NCBI RefSeq assembly: GCF_016863655.1
Contig: NZ_BOPH01000017.1
Span: 124,001-188,000 of the forward strand
Direction: 5' to 3'
DNA length: 64,000 nt
Source: Virgisporangium ochraceum
Lineage (GTDB): Bacteria > Actinomycetota > Actinomycetes > Mycobacteriales > Micromonosporaceae
Shown: positions 44,208 to 52,957 of the stretch, piece by piece
How the letters are laid out: every line of letters starts with the position of its first letter
How positions within the stretch are numbered: the stretch's first letter is position 1
Translations under genes and position numbers: made by a program
The notes under the pieces: generated by a model
Told to the model about the DNA's origin: nothing
Databases searched by the model: none
The model's input: the letters and a program-made list of their open reading frames with translations, nothing else

Positions 44208-44714
44208 TCAGACCGAGGCCCGGGCCGTGTGCGCCGCCGTGAGCGGCGCACGGTCCGGGCCGAAGTCCGTCCAGTCGCCCTCGACCGTGTGCAGCGCGAT
44301 GCCGGCCGTGCGGAGACCGTCTTCGACCTCGGTGCCGGGATCGAGCAGCACCGACACCATCGAGACGGTCGGGTTGTGCCCGACCACCATCAGCACCCCG
44401 ACACCCGCGGCGGTGGCGCGGACCAGCTCCAGCATCGCCACGGTGCCGGCCGAGTACAGCTCCGGAGCGAGCACCAGCTCCGGCGCCGCGCCCGCGTCGC
44501 CCAACGCCACGCGGACCGAATGCCAGGTCTCCCTCGTGCGACGCGACGGGGAGCAGAGCACCCGGTCGGGCCGCAGGTTGCGGGACTGCAGCCAGGCGCC
44601 GACCGCCGACGCGTCGGCATGGCCCCGGGCGGTGAGCGGACGGTCGTGGTCGGCGACCCCTTCGGGGTTCGCGGCCTTGGCATGTCTGAGCAACACCAGC
44701 GTGCGCACCGTCAT
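44208..44714 (-). CDS. SixA-type phosphohistidine phosphatase
   Basis: A 168-aa histidine-phosphatase-superfamily protein with the RHG motif LVLLRHAKA (catalytic His near residue 11), a second Arg in LCSPSRRTRETW, and the second catalytic His in MVVGHNPTVSM. SixA removes phosphate from HPt domains; related enzymes act on small molecules. The ATG start at 44714 is the best-supported one. It is convergent with FadE5 and shares a weak hairpin (44179-44192) with it. Confidence 0.9.
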   Translation of the reverse strand: MTVRTLVLLRHAKAANPEGVADHDRPLTARGHADASAVGAWLQSRNLRPDRVLCSPSRRTRETWHSVRVALGDAGAAPELVLAPELYSAGTVAMLELVRATAAGVGVLMVVGHNPTVSMVSVLLDPGTEVEDGLRTAGIALHTVEGDWTDFGPDRAPLTAAHTARASV

Positions 44715-44847
44715 CGAAATCAGCCTGCCTGATTGAGCCGCGGACCGGTGGGGTATCCCCCTCGATATCGGTTCACCTTAAGTCAGCGGTCACAGACCGC
44801 GCGGGTCATCGCCGAGCGTGTCGGCCGATGACGACAGGAGGATACAC

Positions 44848-45123
44848 ATGGGTATCGGTGGAAGTATCGCTCTGCTGGTCATCGGCGCGATCCTCGCCTT
44901 CGCGGTGAAGGACACCGACCTCGGTGGCTGGTTGGACATCAACGTGGTCGGCTGGGTGCTGATCCTCGCCGGTCTGGTCGGCATGGCGCTGACCCTCTAC
45001 GCCTGGAACTCCCGCCGGCGGCGCATCGTCGCGCCCCCGCCGGTCGCCACCCACACCGAGCGCTACGTCGCCCCCGCCGAGCAGCAGGTCGTCGAGCGCC
45101 GGTACACCGAGCGTCAGTACTAG
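44848..45123 (+). CDS. DUF6458 small membrane protein
   Basis: A 91-aa protein with two helices (about residues 3-20 and 30-54): MGIGGSIALLVIGAILAFAV and INVVGWVLILAGLVG. A basic C-terminal tail (SRRRRIVAPPP) ends in a charged stretch. It belongs to the widespread actinobacterial DUF6458 group, of unknown function. A strong AGGAGGA ribosome-binding site precedes ATG at 44848. It is followed by a terminator and a duplicated terminator arm. Confidence 0.88.
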   Translation: MGIGGSIALLVIGAILAFAVKDTDLGGWLDINVVGWVLILAGLVGMALTLYAWNSRRRRIVAPPPVATHTERYVAPAEQQVVERRYTERQY

Positions 45124-45139
45124 TCCCACCATCGCTGAG

Positions 45140-45164
45140 AGGCCGCGCGGTTCGCGCGGCCTTT
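45140..45164 (+). terminator. Terminator with duplicated right arm
   Basis: AGGCCGCGCG and CGCGCGGCCT (10 bp, loop GTT) with TTT. The right arm plus tail, GCGGCCTTTCAGCGTG, is repeated in tandem at 45175-45190. Confidence 0.8.
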
Positions 45165-45255
45165 CAGCGTGTCGGCGGCCTTTCAGCGTGGTCGCGGTCT
45201 GCGGGGCCCGGCGGCGTGGTCGCGCGGCCTTCCACGGCGGCGGGACCGGACGGCA

Positions 45256-45927
45256 TCAGGCGAAGATCGCGAAGTAGACCGCGATGTGGTGGCACAGCGC
45301 CGCGACCAGCGTGCACGCGTGGAAGAACTCGTGGTGACCGAAGACCTGCGGCCACGGGTTGGGCTTGCGCAACGCGTAGAACACCGCGCCCACCGTGTAG
45401 AACAGGCCACCGGCGATCAGCAGCACCAGCGCCGTGACGCCGCCGCCCGTGTAGATGCCGGGCAGCACGGCGACCGCCACCCATCCGAGCGCGATGTACA
45501 ACGGCGCCGACACCCAGCGTGGAGCGTTCGGCCAGACCAGCTTCAGTGCGACCCCCGCCAGCGCCCCGCCCCACACGATCGACAGGATCGTGGTGGCGGC
45601 GCCCGGCGACAGGAGCAGCACCGCGAACGGCGTGTACGTCCCGGCGATGAAGATGAAGATCATCGAGTGGTCGAGCCGGCGCATGATCGGGTACATCCGC
45701 CGGGACCACACCCGGCGGTGGTACAGCGCACTGGTGCCGAACAGGGCACACACCGTGACGCTGTACAGCAGGCAGCTGACGAGCGGGGCGGGCCCGGGCC
45801 GCGTCGCGGCGAGTGCGCACAGCACCACACCGGCGATGACCGCGACACCGAACGCGTACGCGTGCAGCCAGCCTCGCATGCGAGGTTTGCCCAGGTCGGA
45901 AGGGCGTAAGCGGGTTCCGGTGGTCAC
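45256..45927 (-). CDS. trhA: TrhA/hemolysin III-family membrane protein (PAQR-type)
   Basis: A 223-aa seven-helix protein of the PAQR/hemolysin III group. Conserved zinc-site residues: SALYHR, RRLDHSMIFIFIAGTYTP and FGHHEFFHACTLVAALCHH. Bacterial members affect membrane fluidity; cytolysis is not expected. The GTG start at 45927 has TAACCT 6 nt upstream, so the mRNA is probably leaderless; ATG at 45879 is also in frame. It is separated from the NHL-thioredoxin gene by 32 bp. Confidence 0.92.
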   Translation of the reverse strand: MTTGTRLRPSDLGKPRMRGWLHAYAFGVAVIAGVVLCALAATRPGPAPLVSCLLYSVTVCALFGTSALYHRRVWSRRMYPIMRRLDHSMIFIFIAGTYTPFAVLLLSPGAATTILSIVWGGALAGVALKLVWPNAPRWVSAPLYIALGWVAVAVLPGIYTGGGVTALVLLIAGGLFYTVGAVFYALRKPNPWPQVFGHHEFFHACTLVAALCHHIAVYFAIFA

Positions 45928-45933
45928 CTCTCC

Positions 45934-45939
45934 AGGTTA
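45934..45939 (-). promoter_or_regulatory. Leaderless -10 element of trhA
   Basis: TAACCT on the minus strand, 6 nt before the GTG at 45927. Confidence 0.5.
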
Positions 45940-45959
45940 CGGCACCGTAGGTTTCCCGC

Positions 45960-47786
45960 CTATGAACTGACGTCAAGCCCACGCAGGACGAGTGGTAGCC
46001 GCTCGGCGCCGCCCTCGGCGACCTCGATCGGCACGCCCCAGTCCTGCCTGGTGAGGTGGCAGGCCGGATGCTCGGCCTCGGCGTCACAGGTGGCCGCCTG
46101 CGCGGTGATCTGCAGCACACCGACGCCCGGTCGCAGCACGAGCTCGCGGCTCAGCGCCTCGGTCACGCCGACCCCGGCGGCCAGCAGCTCCGGCGGCGAC
46201 GCCGTCACCTCCAGCCGCGTGGCCGGCCCGAACGACACGTCCAGCTTCTGCCCGGGCGCGGGCTCGAAGATCACGTCGAGAGTGATCGCGCCGGGGGTCA
46301 AGGTGGTCACGGGACGCTCGGTCCGCATCCGGGCCTCGTCGACGGGACCCGCACCGCGCGCCTCCAGCCGCGTCAGCCGGTGCGTGGACGACTCCACGAC
46401 GAAGATCCCGTCGGGCGTGCGCACCAGGTCGCTCGGCTCGCCGAGCCCGGTGGCCACCGTCTCGACCCGGCCGTCACGGTAGCGGCGGACCGCGCCGTTG
46501 TACGTGTCGGCGACGAGGACATCGCCGTTGTCGTCGGCGAGGACCCCGAGCGGGTGCTGCAGCAGCGCCTCGGCGGCCGGACCGTCGACGAGCCCGAAGT
46601 CGAACAGCCCCTGCCCGACGACCGTGTGCACCTCGCCGTTCTCGACGTACCGCAGGGCGCTCGACTCGGAGTCGGCGATCCACAGTCGGTTTCCGTGAGC
46701 CGAGAGCCCGGATGGCTGGGCGAACCAGGCCTCCTTCAGCGGACCGTCACGCAGGGCCTCGACGGTGGTGCCGGCGTAGACCCCGGCCGTCCGCTTGATC
46801 GGGTCGAACCACCAGAGCTGGTGGATACCGGCCATCGCGATGATCACGAGGTCGTCGTACCAGGCCAGGTCCCAGGGCGAGGAGAGGTCGACGGCGAGTG
46901 CGTCGTGGGCGTCGAAGTCGACGCTGGAGCGCCAGGGTCTGCCGCTACCGGCGACCGTGACGACCTCACCGGTCGCGGTGTCGACGCCCCGCAGCAGGTG
47001 GTTGACCGTGTCGGCCACCACCACGTCGTATCCGCAGATCTCTCTGATGTGTGCGGGCAGCGCGACCATGCCGCCGGGCTCGTTGAACCTGGCCCTGTCG
47101 GCCGGCCCGTCGACGTGTCCCCGTTCCTTGTCGCCGATCCGCTTGTGCACTCTTTCGGTGGCGGGGTCGTAGAAGACGAGGCTGTGGTGCGCCGAGTCGG
47201 CGACGAGGAGTTGTTCGCCGAGGCTGATCGCCTTGCCCGGGAAGCGCAGGTCGGTGGGCTTCGGCTCCGGCGGGACGTACGGGCCTTCGCCGCGCACGAG
47301 CGTCCCCTTGCGCTCGTGTTCCTCGACAAGCTGGTCGATCAGGCGGGCCAGGCCCTCGGCGTGGCCCTCCCCGGCCATCGACGCGACGACGTAGCCCTCG
47401 GGGTCGATCACCGACAGCGTCGGCCAGGCCTTGGCCGTGTACTGCTGCCACATGTTCATGTCGAAGTCGTCGAGCACCGGGTGGGTGACGCCGTAGCGCT
47501 CCACCGCGGCGGCCAGCGCCACGGGGTCCTTCTCGTGTTCGAACTTCGGCGAATGGACCCCGATGATCACCAGCACGTCGGAGTACTTCTCTTCGAGCGG
47601 ACGCAGCTCGTCGAGCACGTGCAGGCAGTTGATGCAGCAGAACGTCCAGAAGTCGAGGACGACGATGCGACCCCGTGTACTGGCGAGCGTGAGCGCGCGG
47701 CCGCCCGTGTTGAGCCAGCCGCGGCCCTTGAACTCCGGTGCCCTGACCCTTACGTCTTTGGCCCTTATTTCTTTGGACTGAGACAC
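45960..47786 (-). CDS. Thioredoxin-like and NHL-repeat protein (NHLRC2-like)
   Basis: A 608-aa protein. The N-terminal thioredoxin-like domain (about residues 15-160) has the motif WTFCCINCLHVL, so the redox pair is Cys-Ile-Asn-Cys. An NHL beta-propeller (about 170-450) follows with repeated ADSAHHSL, ADTVNHLLRGVDT and ADTYNGAVRRY. A beta-rich C-terminal domain (about 480-600) contains several Cys. The length and layout match the NHLRC2 group; function is unknown, redox or scaffold. The GTG start at 47786 (GAGG upstream) lies 22 bases inside the Pro-rich gene, so it is coupled to it. Confidence 0.9.
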   Translation of the reverse strand: MSQSKEIRAKDVRVRAPEFKGRGWLNTGGRALTLASTRGRIVVLDFWTFCCINCLHVLDELRPLEEKYSDVLVIIGVHSPKFEHEKDPVALAAAVERYGVTHPVLDDFDMNMWQQYTAKAWPTLSVIDPEGYVVASMAGEGHAEGLARLIDQLVEEHERKGTLVRGEGPYVPPEPKPTDLRFPGKAISLGEQLLVADSAHHSLVFYDPATERVHKRIGDKERGHVDGPADRARFNEPGGMVALPAHIREICGYDVVVADTVNHLLRGVDTATGEVVTVAGSGRPWRSSVDFDAHDALAVDLSSPWDLAWYDDLVIIAMAGIHQLWWFDPIKRTAGVYAGTTVEALRDGPLKEAWFAQPSGLSAHGNRLWIADSESSALRYVENGEVHTVVGQGLFDFGLVDGPAAEALLQHPLGVLADDNGDVLVADTYNGAVRRYRDGRVETVATGLGEPSDLVRTPDGIFVVESSTHRLTRLEARGAGPVDEARMRTERPVTTLTPGAITLDVIFEPAPGQKLDVSFGPATRLEVTASPPELLAAGVGVTEALSRELVLRPGVGVLQITAQAATCDAEAEHPACHLTRQDWGVPIEVAEGGAERLPLVLRGLDVSS

Positions 47787-50209
47787 AGAACCTCGGTCTT
47801 CCCATCACGCTCGATGAGGACGAACGGCTGGGCCTGGTCGGCGCAGTCCTCCCGCTTGGTCTCCTTGGAGACCACCGAGAAGGCGCCGTCCTCGTCGCAG
47901 TCGACCTGCTTCGCCTCGTTGCCGTCCTGCTTGACGCACGACCCGACGGCGAAGTTGTTGGAGCTGCCGAGCACCTTGAACGCGACAAACCCACCCGTGC
48001 CGAGCAGAAGCAGTGCGGCGACCGCGATCAGCGCGATGACGAGCACCTTCTTCTTGCCCGATCCGCCCTCCGCCCGTCCCGACGAGGGACGGCCGGGAGC
48101 CGGCGCGCCGTAGACGCCACCGCCCGGCTGGGCGGGGGTGTGATCGAACTCCTGCTGGTACCCGGCCGGTCCACTCGGGCCGAACCCACTGAACGCGGGC
48201 GGGCCAGAGGCAGGCTCGGCACCGTAGCCGGATTCTGGCGGGCCGCTGGCGGGTGGGCCGCTGGCTGGAGGCGCGCCGAATCCGGATGGTGGGCCGCTGG
48301 CGGGTGGGCCGCTCGCGGGAGGCGCGCCGAATCCGGCGGGTGGGCCGCTGGCTGGGGGCGCGCCGAACCCTGCTGGTGGGCCGCTGGCTGGAGGTGCGGC
48401 GAAGCCGGCGGGTGGGCCGCTGGTGGGTTGGGCGCCGTAGACACCGGGTGGGCCGCTGGTGGGTTGGGTGCCGTACACGCCGGGCGGGCCGCTGGTGGGT
48501 TGGGTGCCGTACACGCCGGGCGGGCCGCTGGCCGGGGGTGCGCCGAAGCCGGCGGGTGGGCCGCTTGCGGGTGGTGCGCCGAAGCCGGCCGGTGGCCCAC
48601 TCGACGGCTGGGCGCCGGACGGAGGCGCGGCGAACCCGGCGGGCTCGTCGGCGGACGGAGGCGCACCGGTCGGAGCGGCGAACGATGCCTGCGGGGGCGG
48701 TCCACCAGCTGACGGGCTGACGGGCTGGAATCCCGGGAACGACCCGGCCGGTCCCGGCAGCGGCTCGAACCGTTGCCCAGCGCCGGAGGTCGGCGCCGGG
48801 TTCCCGAAGCCGCCCGCCCCGGAGGTCGGGTTGGCCGTCCCGAAGCCGGGACTACCCGCCCCGGCGGCAGAGCCGGGCCCAGCGGCAGAGCCGGGCGCGG
48901 AGCCCGCGCCGGATCCGGCGCCGGGGCCGAATCCGGAGTCCGAACCGAACCTGGAGTCTTGACCGAATCTGGAGTCCGGACCCTGGTCCGGGGTGTCGGG
49001 CTCGTCGGCGGGTTGCTGCGCCGGGCGGCCGTACACCGCACCACGCGCCGGACTGGCCGCTGGCGGCCGGCCGTATACCCCGGTCGCCGGTGATCCGCCG
49101 GGGTCGGAGCTGGCCGGGGCGGGCGGCGCCGACGACGGGGGTGGTGAGCCGTACACCGATCCGGCGCCCGAGCCACCCGACACGCTGGCACGTCCGGCAC
49201 CGGCCGGCCGCAGTGGCGGTGCGCCCGCCGGTGGCGGAAAGGCCGGGGCGGCGGGGGCCGCGGGCGGCGGTGCGTCCGACGATCCGAAAGGCGGTGCGTC
49301 CGAGGATCCGGACGGTGATGCGTCCTGGGGCCCGGACGGTGGTGCGTCCGGGGACCCGAACGACGGTGCGCCGGGGGACGCGAACGGTGCGCCCAGCGCC
49401 CCCGACGAGCCCTGGCCACCGGAAGCAGCGGCCGGCGGCCCCGACGGCGGTGCCGGCGGCCCTGACTGAGGCGCCTGGTCGAACGGGGGCGCCTGGTCGA
49501 ACGGGGAGGAAGCGGGCGGCGCCGGGTTGAAGGGCGCGGCTGGCGGCCCCGAGGAGGGCGCGGGGTTGAAGCCAGCACCGGGCGGGCCCGAGGAGGGTGC
49601 CGGGTTGAAGCCGGCACCGGCCGGCCCCGACGACGGGGCCGGGTTGTACCCCGTACCCGGCGGGCCGGACGACGGAGCACTCGCGAACGGCGACGCCGGC
49701 GGCTGCGGGTCAGGGGTGGCCGGCTGCGGCGCAGCCCCGGGCGGCGGCGGGAACGCGCCTGCCGGACCCGATGGCGGCGGGTACGCGCCTCCCGGACCCG
49801 GAGGTGGCGGGAACGCGCTCGTAGATCCCGGTGGTGGCGGAGGAGGTCCCGGTGGCGGGTACGCCCCAGGCTCGCCCGGCGGCTGCGGGTACGCCGGGGA
49901 GCCGCCCGGCGGCGGAGGCGCCGACGGAGGCATCGCCCCCGCCGGTGGGGGGAACGCTGCGGTGCCGGCGGGAGGTGGCGCCGGGGGTCCGGACGTCGGG
50001 GCTGCCGGTGGGGCAACCGGGCCGGCCGGCGGGAACGGGCCCAGACGTGGGCCCTGCTCGTCGTCGGGGTCCGGGTCGGGTTGACGGCTCACCGGAGTGC
50101 CGTACACCGAACCGCTCGCGCGGTTCGGGGGTGGCACGGACGCACGGGCTCGCGCGGGTGCTTCAGCCGGCGGAGTGGATTCGCCTGGCTCATGGTTCTC
50201 GGCCGTCAT
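47765..50209 (-). CDS. Proline-rich single-pass membrane protein with LppU-like C-terminal domain (814 aa)
   Basis: The first about 720 residues are Pro/Gly/Ala/Ser-rich with little order and tandem GPPAGFGAPPAS and GPPGVYGTQPTS units. One transmembrane helix (about 735-758, KKKVLVIALIAVAALLLLGTG) leads to a 55-residue extracellular domain with four Cys (GSCVKQDGN, VDCDEDGAF, EDCADQAQ, LCLSPK). It resembles the C-terminal domain of LppU-type actinobacterial proteins. The ATG at 50209 has GAGGAGG upstream. The tail may be a wall- or partner-binding domain and the Pro-rich part cytoplasmic. Function unknown. Confidence 0.82.
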   Translation of the reverse strand: MTAENHEPGESTPPAEAPARARASVPPPNRASGSVYGTPVSRQPDPDPDDEQGPRLGPFPPAGPVAPPAAPTSGPPAPPPAGTAAFPPPAGAMPPSAPPPPGGSPAYPQPPGEPGAYPPPGPPPPPPGSTSAFPPPPGPGGAYPPPSGPAGAFPPPPGAAPQPATPDPQPPASPFASAPSSGPPGTGYNPAPSSGPAGAGFNPAPSSGPPGAGFNPAPSSGPPAAPFNPAPPASSPFDQAPPFDQAPQSGPPAPPSGPPAAASGGQGSSGALGAPFASPGAPSFGSPDAPPSGPQDASPSGSSDAPPFGSSDAPPPAAPAAPAFPPPAGAPPLRPAGAGRASVSGGSGAGSVYGSPPPSSAPPAPASSDPGGSPATGVYGRPPAASPARGAVYGRPAQQPADEPDTPDQGPDSRFGQDSRFGSDSGFGPGAGSGAGSAPGSAAGPGSAAGAGSPGFGTANPTSGAGGFGNPAPTSGAGQRFEPLPGPAGSFPGFQPVSPSAGGPPPQASFAAPTGAPPSADEPAGFAAPPSGAQPSSGPPAGFGAPPASGPPAGFGAPPASGPPGVYGTQPTSGPPGVYGTQPTSGPPGVYGAQPTSGPPAGFAAPPASGPPAGFGAPPASGPPAGFGAPPASGPPASGPPSGFGAPPASGPPASGPPESGYGAEPASGPPAFSGFGPSGPAGYQQEFDHTPAQPGGGVYGAPAPGRPSSGRAEGGSGKKKVLVIALIAVAALLLLGTGGFVAFKVLGSSNNFAVGSCVKQDGNEAKQVDCDEDGAFSVVSKETKREDCADQAQPFVLIERDGKTEVLCLSPKK
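48240..48600 (-). repeat. Coding tandem repeats, GPP[AG]-F/Y-G-type units
   Basis: About 36-bp units encode GPPA(S/G)FGAPPAS and GPP-GVYG-TQPTS. Several adjacent units are nearly identical in DNA, which indicates recent expansion. Confidence 0.8.
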
Positions 50210-50286
50210 GCGCGCCTCCTCGGTCGCATCAGCACAACCTACCCGTAGCGCGCACGCCCGCTGCAAAACCCCTGGGTACAGCAAGA

Positions 50287-50313
50287 GGCCCGACCGGCGG
50301 GACCGGTCGGGCC
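50287..50313. terminator. Hairpin between the 42-aa gene and the Pro-rich gene
   Basis: GGCCCGACCGG (50287-50297) and CCGGTCGGGCC (50303-50313), a perfect 11-bp stem with loop CGGGA. Confidence 0.75.
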
Positions 50314-50354
50314 GTGATCGGAGGTGCTCTTCAGTTGCCGGATCTTCGCCCCGG

Positions 50355-50483
50355 TCACCGTGAGGCCATCGCCTCGAGTTCCTGGCGGAGGGCGTGCGAC
50401 GGGTAGGTGTTGATCGCTCGGGCGATGGCCTCACGACGACGGGCGGCCTCGCGGCGAACGCGGTAGCGCTCGATGATGCTCAT
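50355..50483 (-). CDS. 42-aa basic helical protein
   Basis: A tiny gene coding a very basic, helical peptide (MSIIERYRVRREAARRREAI, then ARAINTYPSHALRQELEAMA). The ATG at 50483 has GGAAGGGAAA 6-8 nt upstream, which is a convincing ribosome-binding site. The longer frame to 50540 has no support. A perfect 10-bp hairpin sits just before the ribosome-binding site. Similar short proteins are conserved in actinobacteria; their function is unknown. Confidence 0.75.
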   Translation of the reverse strand: MSIIERYRVRREAARRREAIARAINTYPSHALRQELEAMASR

Positions 50484-50497
50484 GGTGGATTTCCCTT

Positions 50498-50526
50498 CCT
50501 CTACGCCTAAGTAAACGGCGTAGAGG
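50498..50526 (-). promoter_or_regulatory. 5'-leader hairpin of the 42-aa gene
   Basis: CCTCTACGCC and GGCGTAGAGG (10 bp, 9-nt loop). On the minus strand the 3' arm runs into GAGGAAGGGAAA, so folding could hide part of the ribosome-binding site. Confidence 0.6.
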
Positions 50527-50589
50527 CGGGGATATTCCAATGATTAGTAGGTGAGGTGGGGCACACCCCTACGAATATTCGGTTGCGGT

Positions 50590-51972
50590 TCAGGTCCAGG
50601 ACAGGAGCGCGGCCTCCGGATCGCTGAGGAACTCGCTCACGTCGTGTAGGAACTTCGAGCCCTGCTCGCCGTCGATGATGCGGTGGTCGAACGACAGGCT
50701 CAGCGTGAGGACCTGACGCACCTTGACCTTGCCCTTGTGTGCCCAGGCGGCGTCGCGGACGGCGCCGACCGCCAGGATCGCGGCCTCGCCCGGTGGCAGG
50801 ATCGGCGTGCCGGTATCGACGCCGAACACTCCCACGTTGGTGATCGTGAACGTGCCGCCGGACATGTCAGATGGCGCCGTGCGCCCCGCCTTGGCGGTGC
50901 TGACCAGGCCGGACAGGCCGTCGGCCAGCTCCCGGAGGCTCAGGCTCTGCGCGTCCTTGATATTGGGGACGATCAGTCCCCGCTCGGTGGCCGCCGCGAT
51001 CCCGAGATTGACATAGTTCTTCAGCACGATCTCGTCGCCGGCCCAGGACGAGTTGACCATCGGATGCCGCTTCAGGGCCGTGAGCACCGCCTTCGCCACG
51101 AGGAGCAGGGGCGAGACCCGTACCTCCCGCCACTCCCGACGCTCCCGGAGACGCTCCAGGGCCCGCATACCGCGGGTGACATCGACCGTGTTGAACACGC
51201 TCACGTGGGGGGCCGTGAACGCGCTGGAGACCATGTTCTCCGCCGTCAACTTGCGGACACCCTTGACGGGTATGCGCTGCTCACGGGCACTTTCGTCGAC
51301 CGTGGGAGTGACCACCGACACGCTCTGCGCCGAGAGCACGTCGTCGCGCGTGATCGAGCCCGCCGGGCCCGACCCGGTGAGCGTCGCGAGGTCGATCCCG
51401 AGATCCCGGGCCAGTTTCCGCACGGGCGGCTTGGCCAGCACCGCCGCCGACGCCGGGGCCACCGGCGCAACAGGAGCAGCAACAGGAACGGCGATAGGAG
51501 CAGCAACAGGAGCAGGAGCAGGGGCAACCACAGGGGCAGGAGCGGGGGCCGAAGCTCCGTTCGTCCCCGACACCCGGGGCCGCCGCTTCACCGAACCGGC
51601 CCGGGGCCCGTACCCGACCAGCACCGCGTTCGGTGCCGGTCCGCCCGTCATTCCGGGCTCCACCGGCGCGTCTCCCGCGATCTCGACCGCGGCCAGCGAC
51701 GCCGCCGACGGCACGGGCCCGGCGCCCGGGTCGGTGTCGATCGAGATGATCGGGGTTCCGACGGCCACCGTCTCGCCCTCGGAGCAGTGGATCGCGGTCA
51801 CCTGGCCCGGCCACTTCGCCGGGATCTCCACCGCCGCCTTGGCGGTCTCGACCTCCACGATCGGCTGGTTCTGGGTGACGGTGTCACCCACCGACACCAG
51901 CCACTTGAGAATGTCGCCCTCGACCAGTCCCTCACCGAGGTCGGGCAGCGCGAAGTCCTTGATACGCGTCAT
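50590..51972 (-). CDS. bkdC: Branched-chain 2-oxo acid dehydrogenase E2 (dihydrolipoamide acyltransferase)
   Basis: A 460-aa protein. The lipoyl domain (about residues 1-80) has Lys45 in EVETAKAAVEIP; a Pro/Ala-rich linker follows; the E3-binding domain (about 185-225) has VRKLARDLGIDLATLTGSGP; the catalytic domain (about 235-460) ends with SFDHRIIDGEQG, whose His is catalytic. It takes the acyl group from E1 and passes it to CoA, giving short branched-chain acyl-CoAs, the primers of iso/anteiso fatty acids. Neighbouring E1 alpha and beta make the branched-chain (not pyruvate) assignment likely but unproven; no E3 gene is present. Confidence 0.9.
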   Translation of the reverse strand: MTRIKDFALPDLGEGLVEGDILKWLVSVGDTVTQNQPIVEVETAKAAVEIPAKWPGQVTAIHCSEGETVAVGTPIISIDTDPGAGPVPSAASLAAVEIAGDAPVEPGMTGGPAPNAVLVGYGPRAGSVKRRPRVSGTNGASAPAPAPVVAPAPAPVAAPIAVPVAAPVAPVAPASAAVLAKPPVRKLARDLGIDLATLTGSGPAGSITRDDVLSAQSVSVVTPTVDESAREQRIPVKGVRKLTAENMVSSAFTAPHVSVFNTVDVTRGMRALERLRERREWREVRVSPLLLVAKAVLTALKRHPMVNSSWAGDEIVLKNYVNLGIAAATERGLIVPNIKDAQSLSLRELADGLSGLVSTAKAGRTAPSDMSGGTFTITNVGVFGVDTGTPILPPGEAAILAVGAVRDAAWAHKGKVKVRQVLTLSLSFDHRIIDGEQGSKFLHDVSEFLSDPEAALLSWT

Positions 51973-51985
51973 CGCGGAACCCCCC

Positions 51986-52957
51986 TCAGAACCCGAACGA
52001 GCGGTCGACGGCGTCGAGCACCCGGTCGAGGTCGGGCAGGTACTCCTCCTCGACGCGGGCCGCCGGGTACGGGGTGTCGAATCCCGTCACCCGCAGCACC
52101 GGCGCTTCGAGGGAGTAGAAGCACTTCTCGGTGACGCGCGCGGCCACCTCCGCCGAGACGCCGAGGTTCGACGGGGCCTCGTGGACCACCACGCACCGCC
52201 CGGTGCGCCGGACCGACTCGTACACGGGGTCGAGATCGAGCGGCGAGATCGTGCGCAGGTCGACCACCTCGATGGAGCGACCGTCCTCGAGGGCGGCGGC
52301 GGCCGCGTCGAGGCACGTGCGCACGAGGGGCCCGTACGTCACCACCGTGACGTCCGTTCCCGGCTGCACCACCCGCGAAGCGTGCAGAGGGGAGGCGGGG
52401 GACTCGAGGTCGAGCTCGCCCTTCTCCCAGTAGCGCCGCTTCGGCTCCAGGAAGACGATCGGGTCGTCGCTGGTGATGGCCTGCTGGATCATCCAGTAGG
52501 CGTCGTTCGGCGTGGAGCAGGCGACGACCTTGAGGCCGGCCGTGTGGGCGAAGTAGGCCTCGGGCGACTCGGAGTGGTGCTCGACCGCGCCGATGCCCCC
52601 GCCGAACGGGATGCGGATGACCATCGGGACCCGCACCCGGCCCTGCGACCGGTAGTGCATCTTCGCGACCTGCGACACGATCTGGTCGTAGGCCGGGTAG
52701 ACGAAGCCGTCGAACTGGATCTCGCAGACCGGCCGGTAGCCCCGGATCGCGAGGCCGATCGCCGTGCCGATGATGCCCGACTCGGCGAGCGGGGTGTCGA
52801 TGACCCGCTCCTCGCCGAAGTCCTTCTGCAGTCCGTCGGTGATGCGGAAGACGCCGCCGAGCTTGCCGACGTCCTCACCCATGATCACGACCTTGTCGTC
52901 GTTCTCCAGGGCGCGCCGCAGGCCGAGCGTGAGGGCCTTGCCGAGAGTGGTGGTCAC
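51986..52957 (-). CDS. bkdB: Branched-chain 2-oxo acid dehydrogenase E1 beta subunit
   Basis: A 323-aa transketolase-like subunit. Motifs: MGEDVGKLGGVFRITDGLQ, GTAIGLAIRGYRPVCEIQF, GAVEHHSESPEAYFAHTAGL and VVHEAPSNLGVSAEVAARVTE. With E1 alpha it decarboxylates 2-oxo acids using ThDP and acylates the E2 lipoyl group. The GTG start overlaps the E1 alpha stop (GTGA); the E2 gene begins 13 bp after its own stop. Confidence 0.93.
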   Translation of the reverse strand: MTTTLGKALTLGLRRALENDDKVVIMGEDVGKLGGVFRITDGLQKDFGEERVIDTPLAESGIIGTAIGLAIRGYRPVCEIQFDGFVYPAYDQIVSQVAKMHYRSQGRVRVPMVIRIPFGGGIGAVEHHSESPEAYFAHTAGLKVVACSTPNDAYWMIQQAITSDDPIVFLEPKRRYWEKGELDLESPASPLHASRVVQPGTDVTVVTYGPLVRTCLDAAAAALEDGRSIEVVDLRTISPLDLDPVYESVRRTGRCVVVHEAPSNLGVSAEVAARVTEKCFYSLEAPVLRVTGFDTPYPAARVEEEYLPDLDRVLDAVDRSFGF

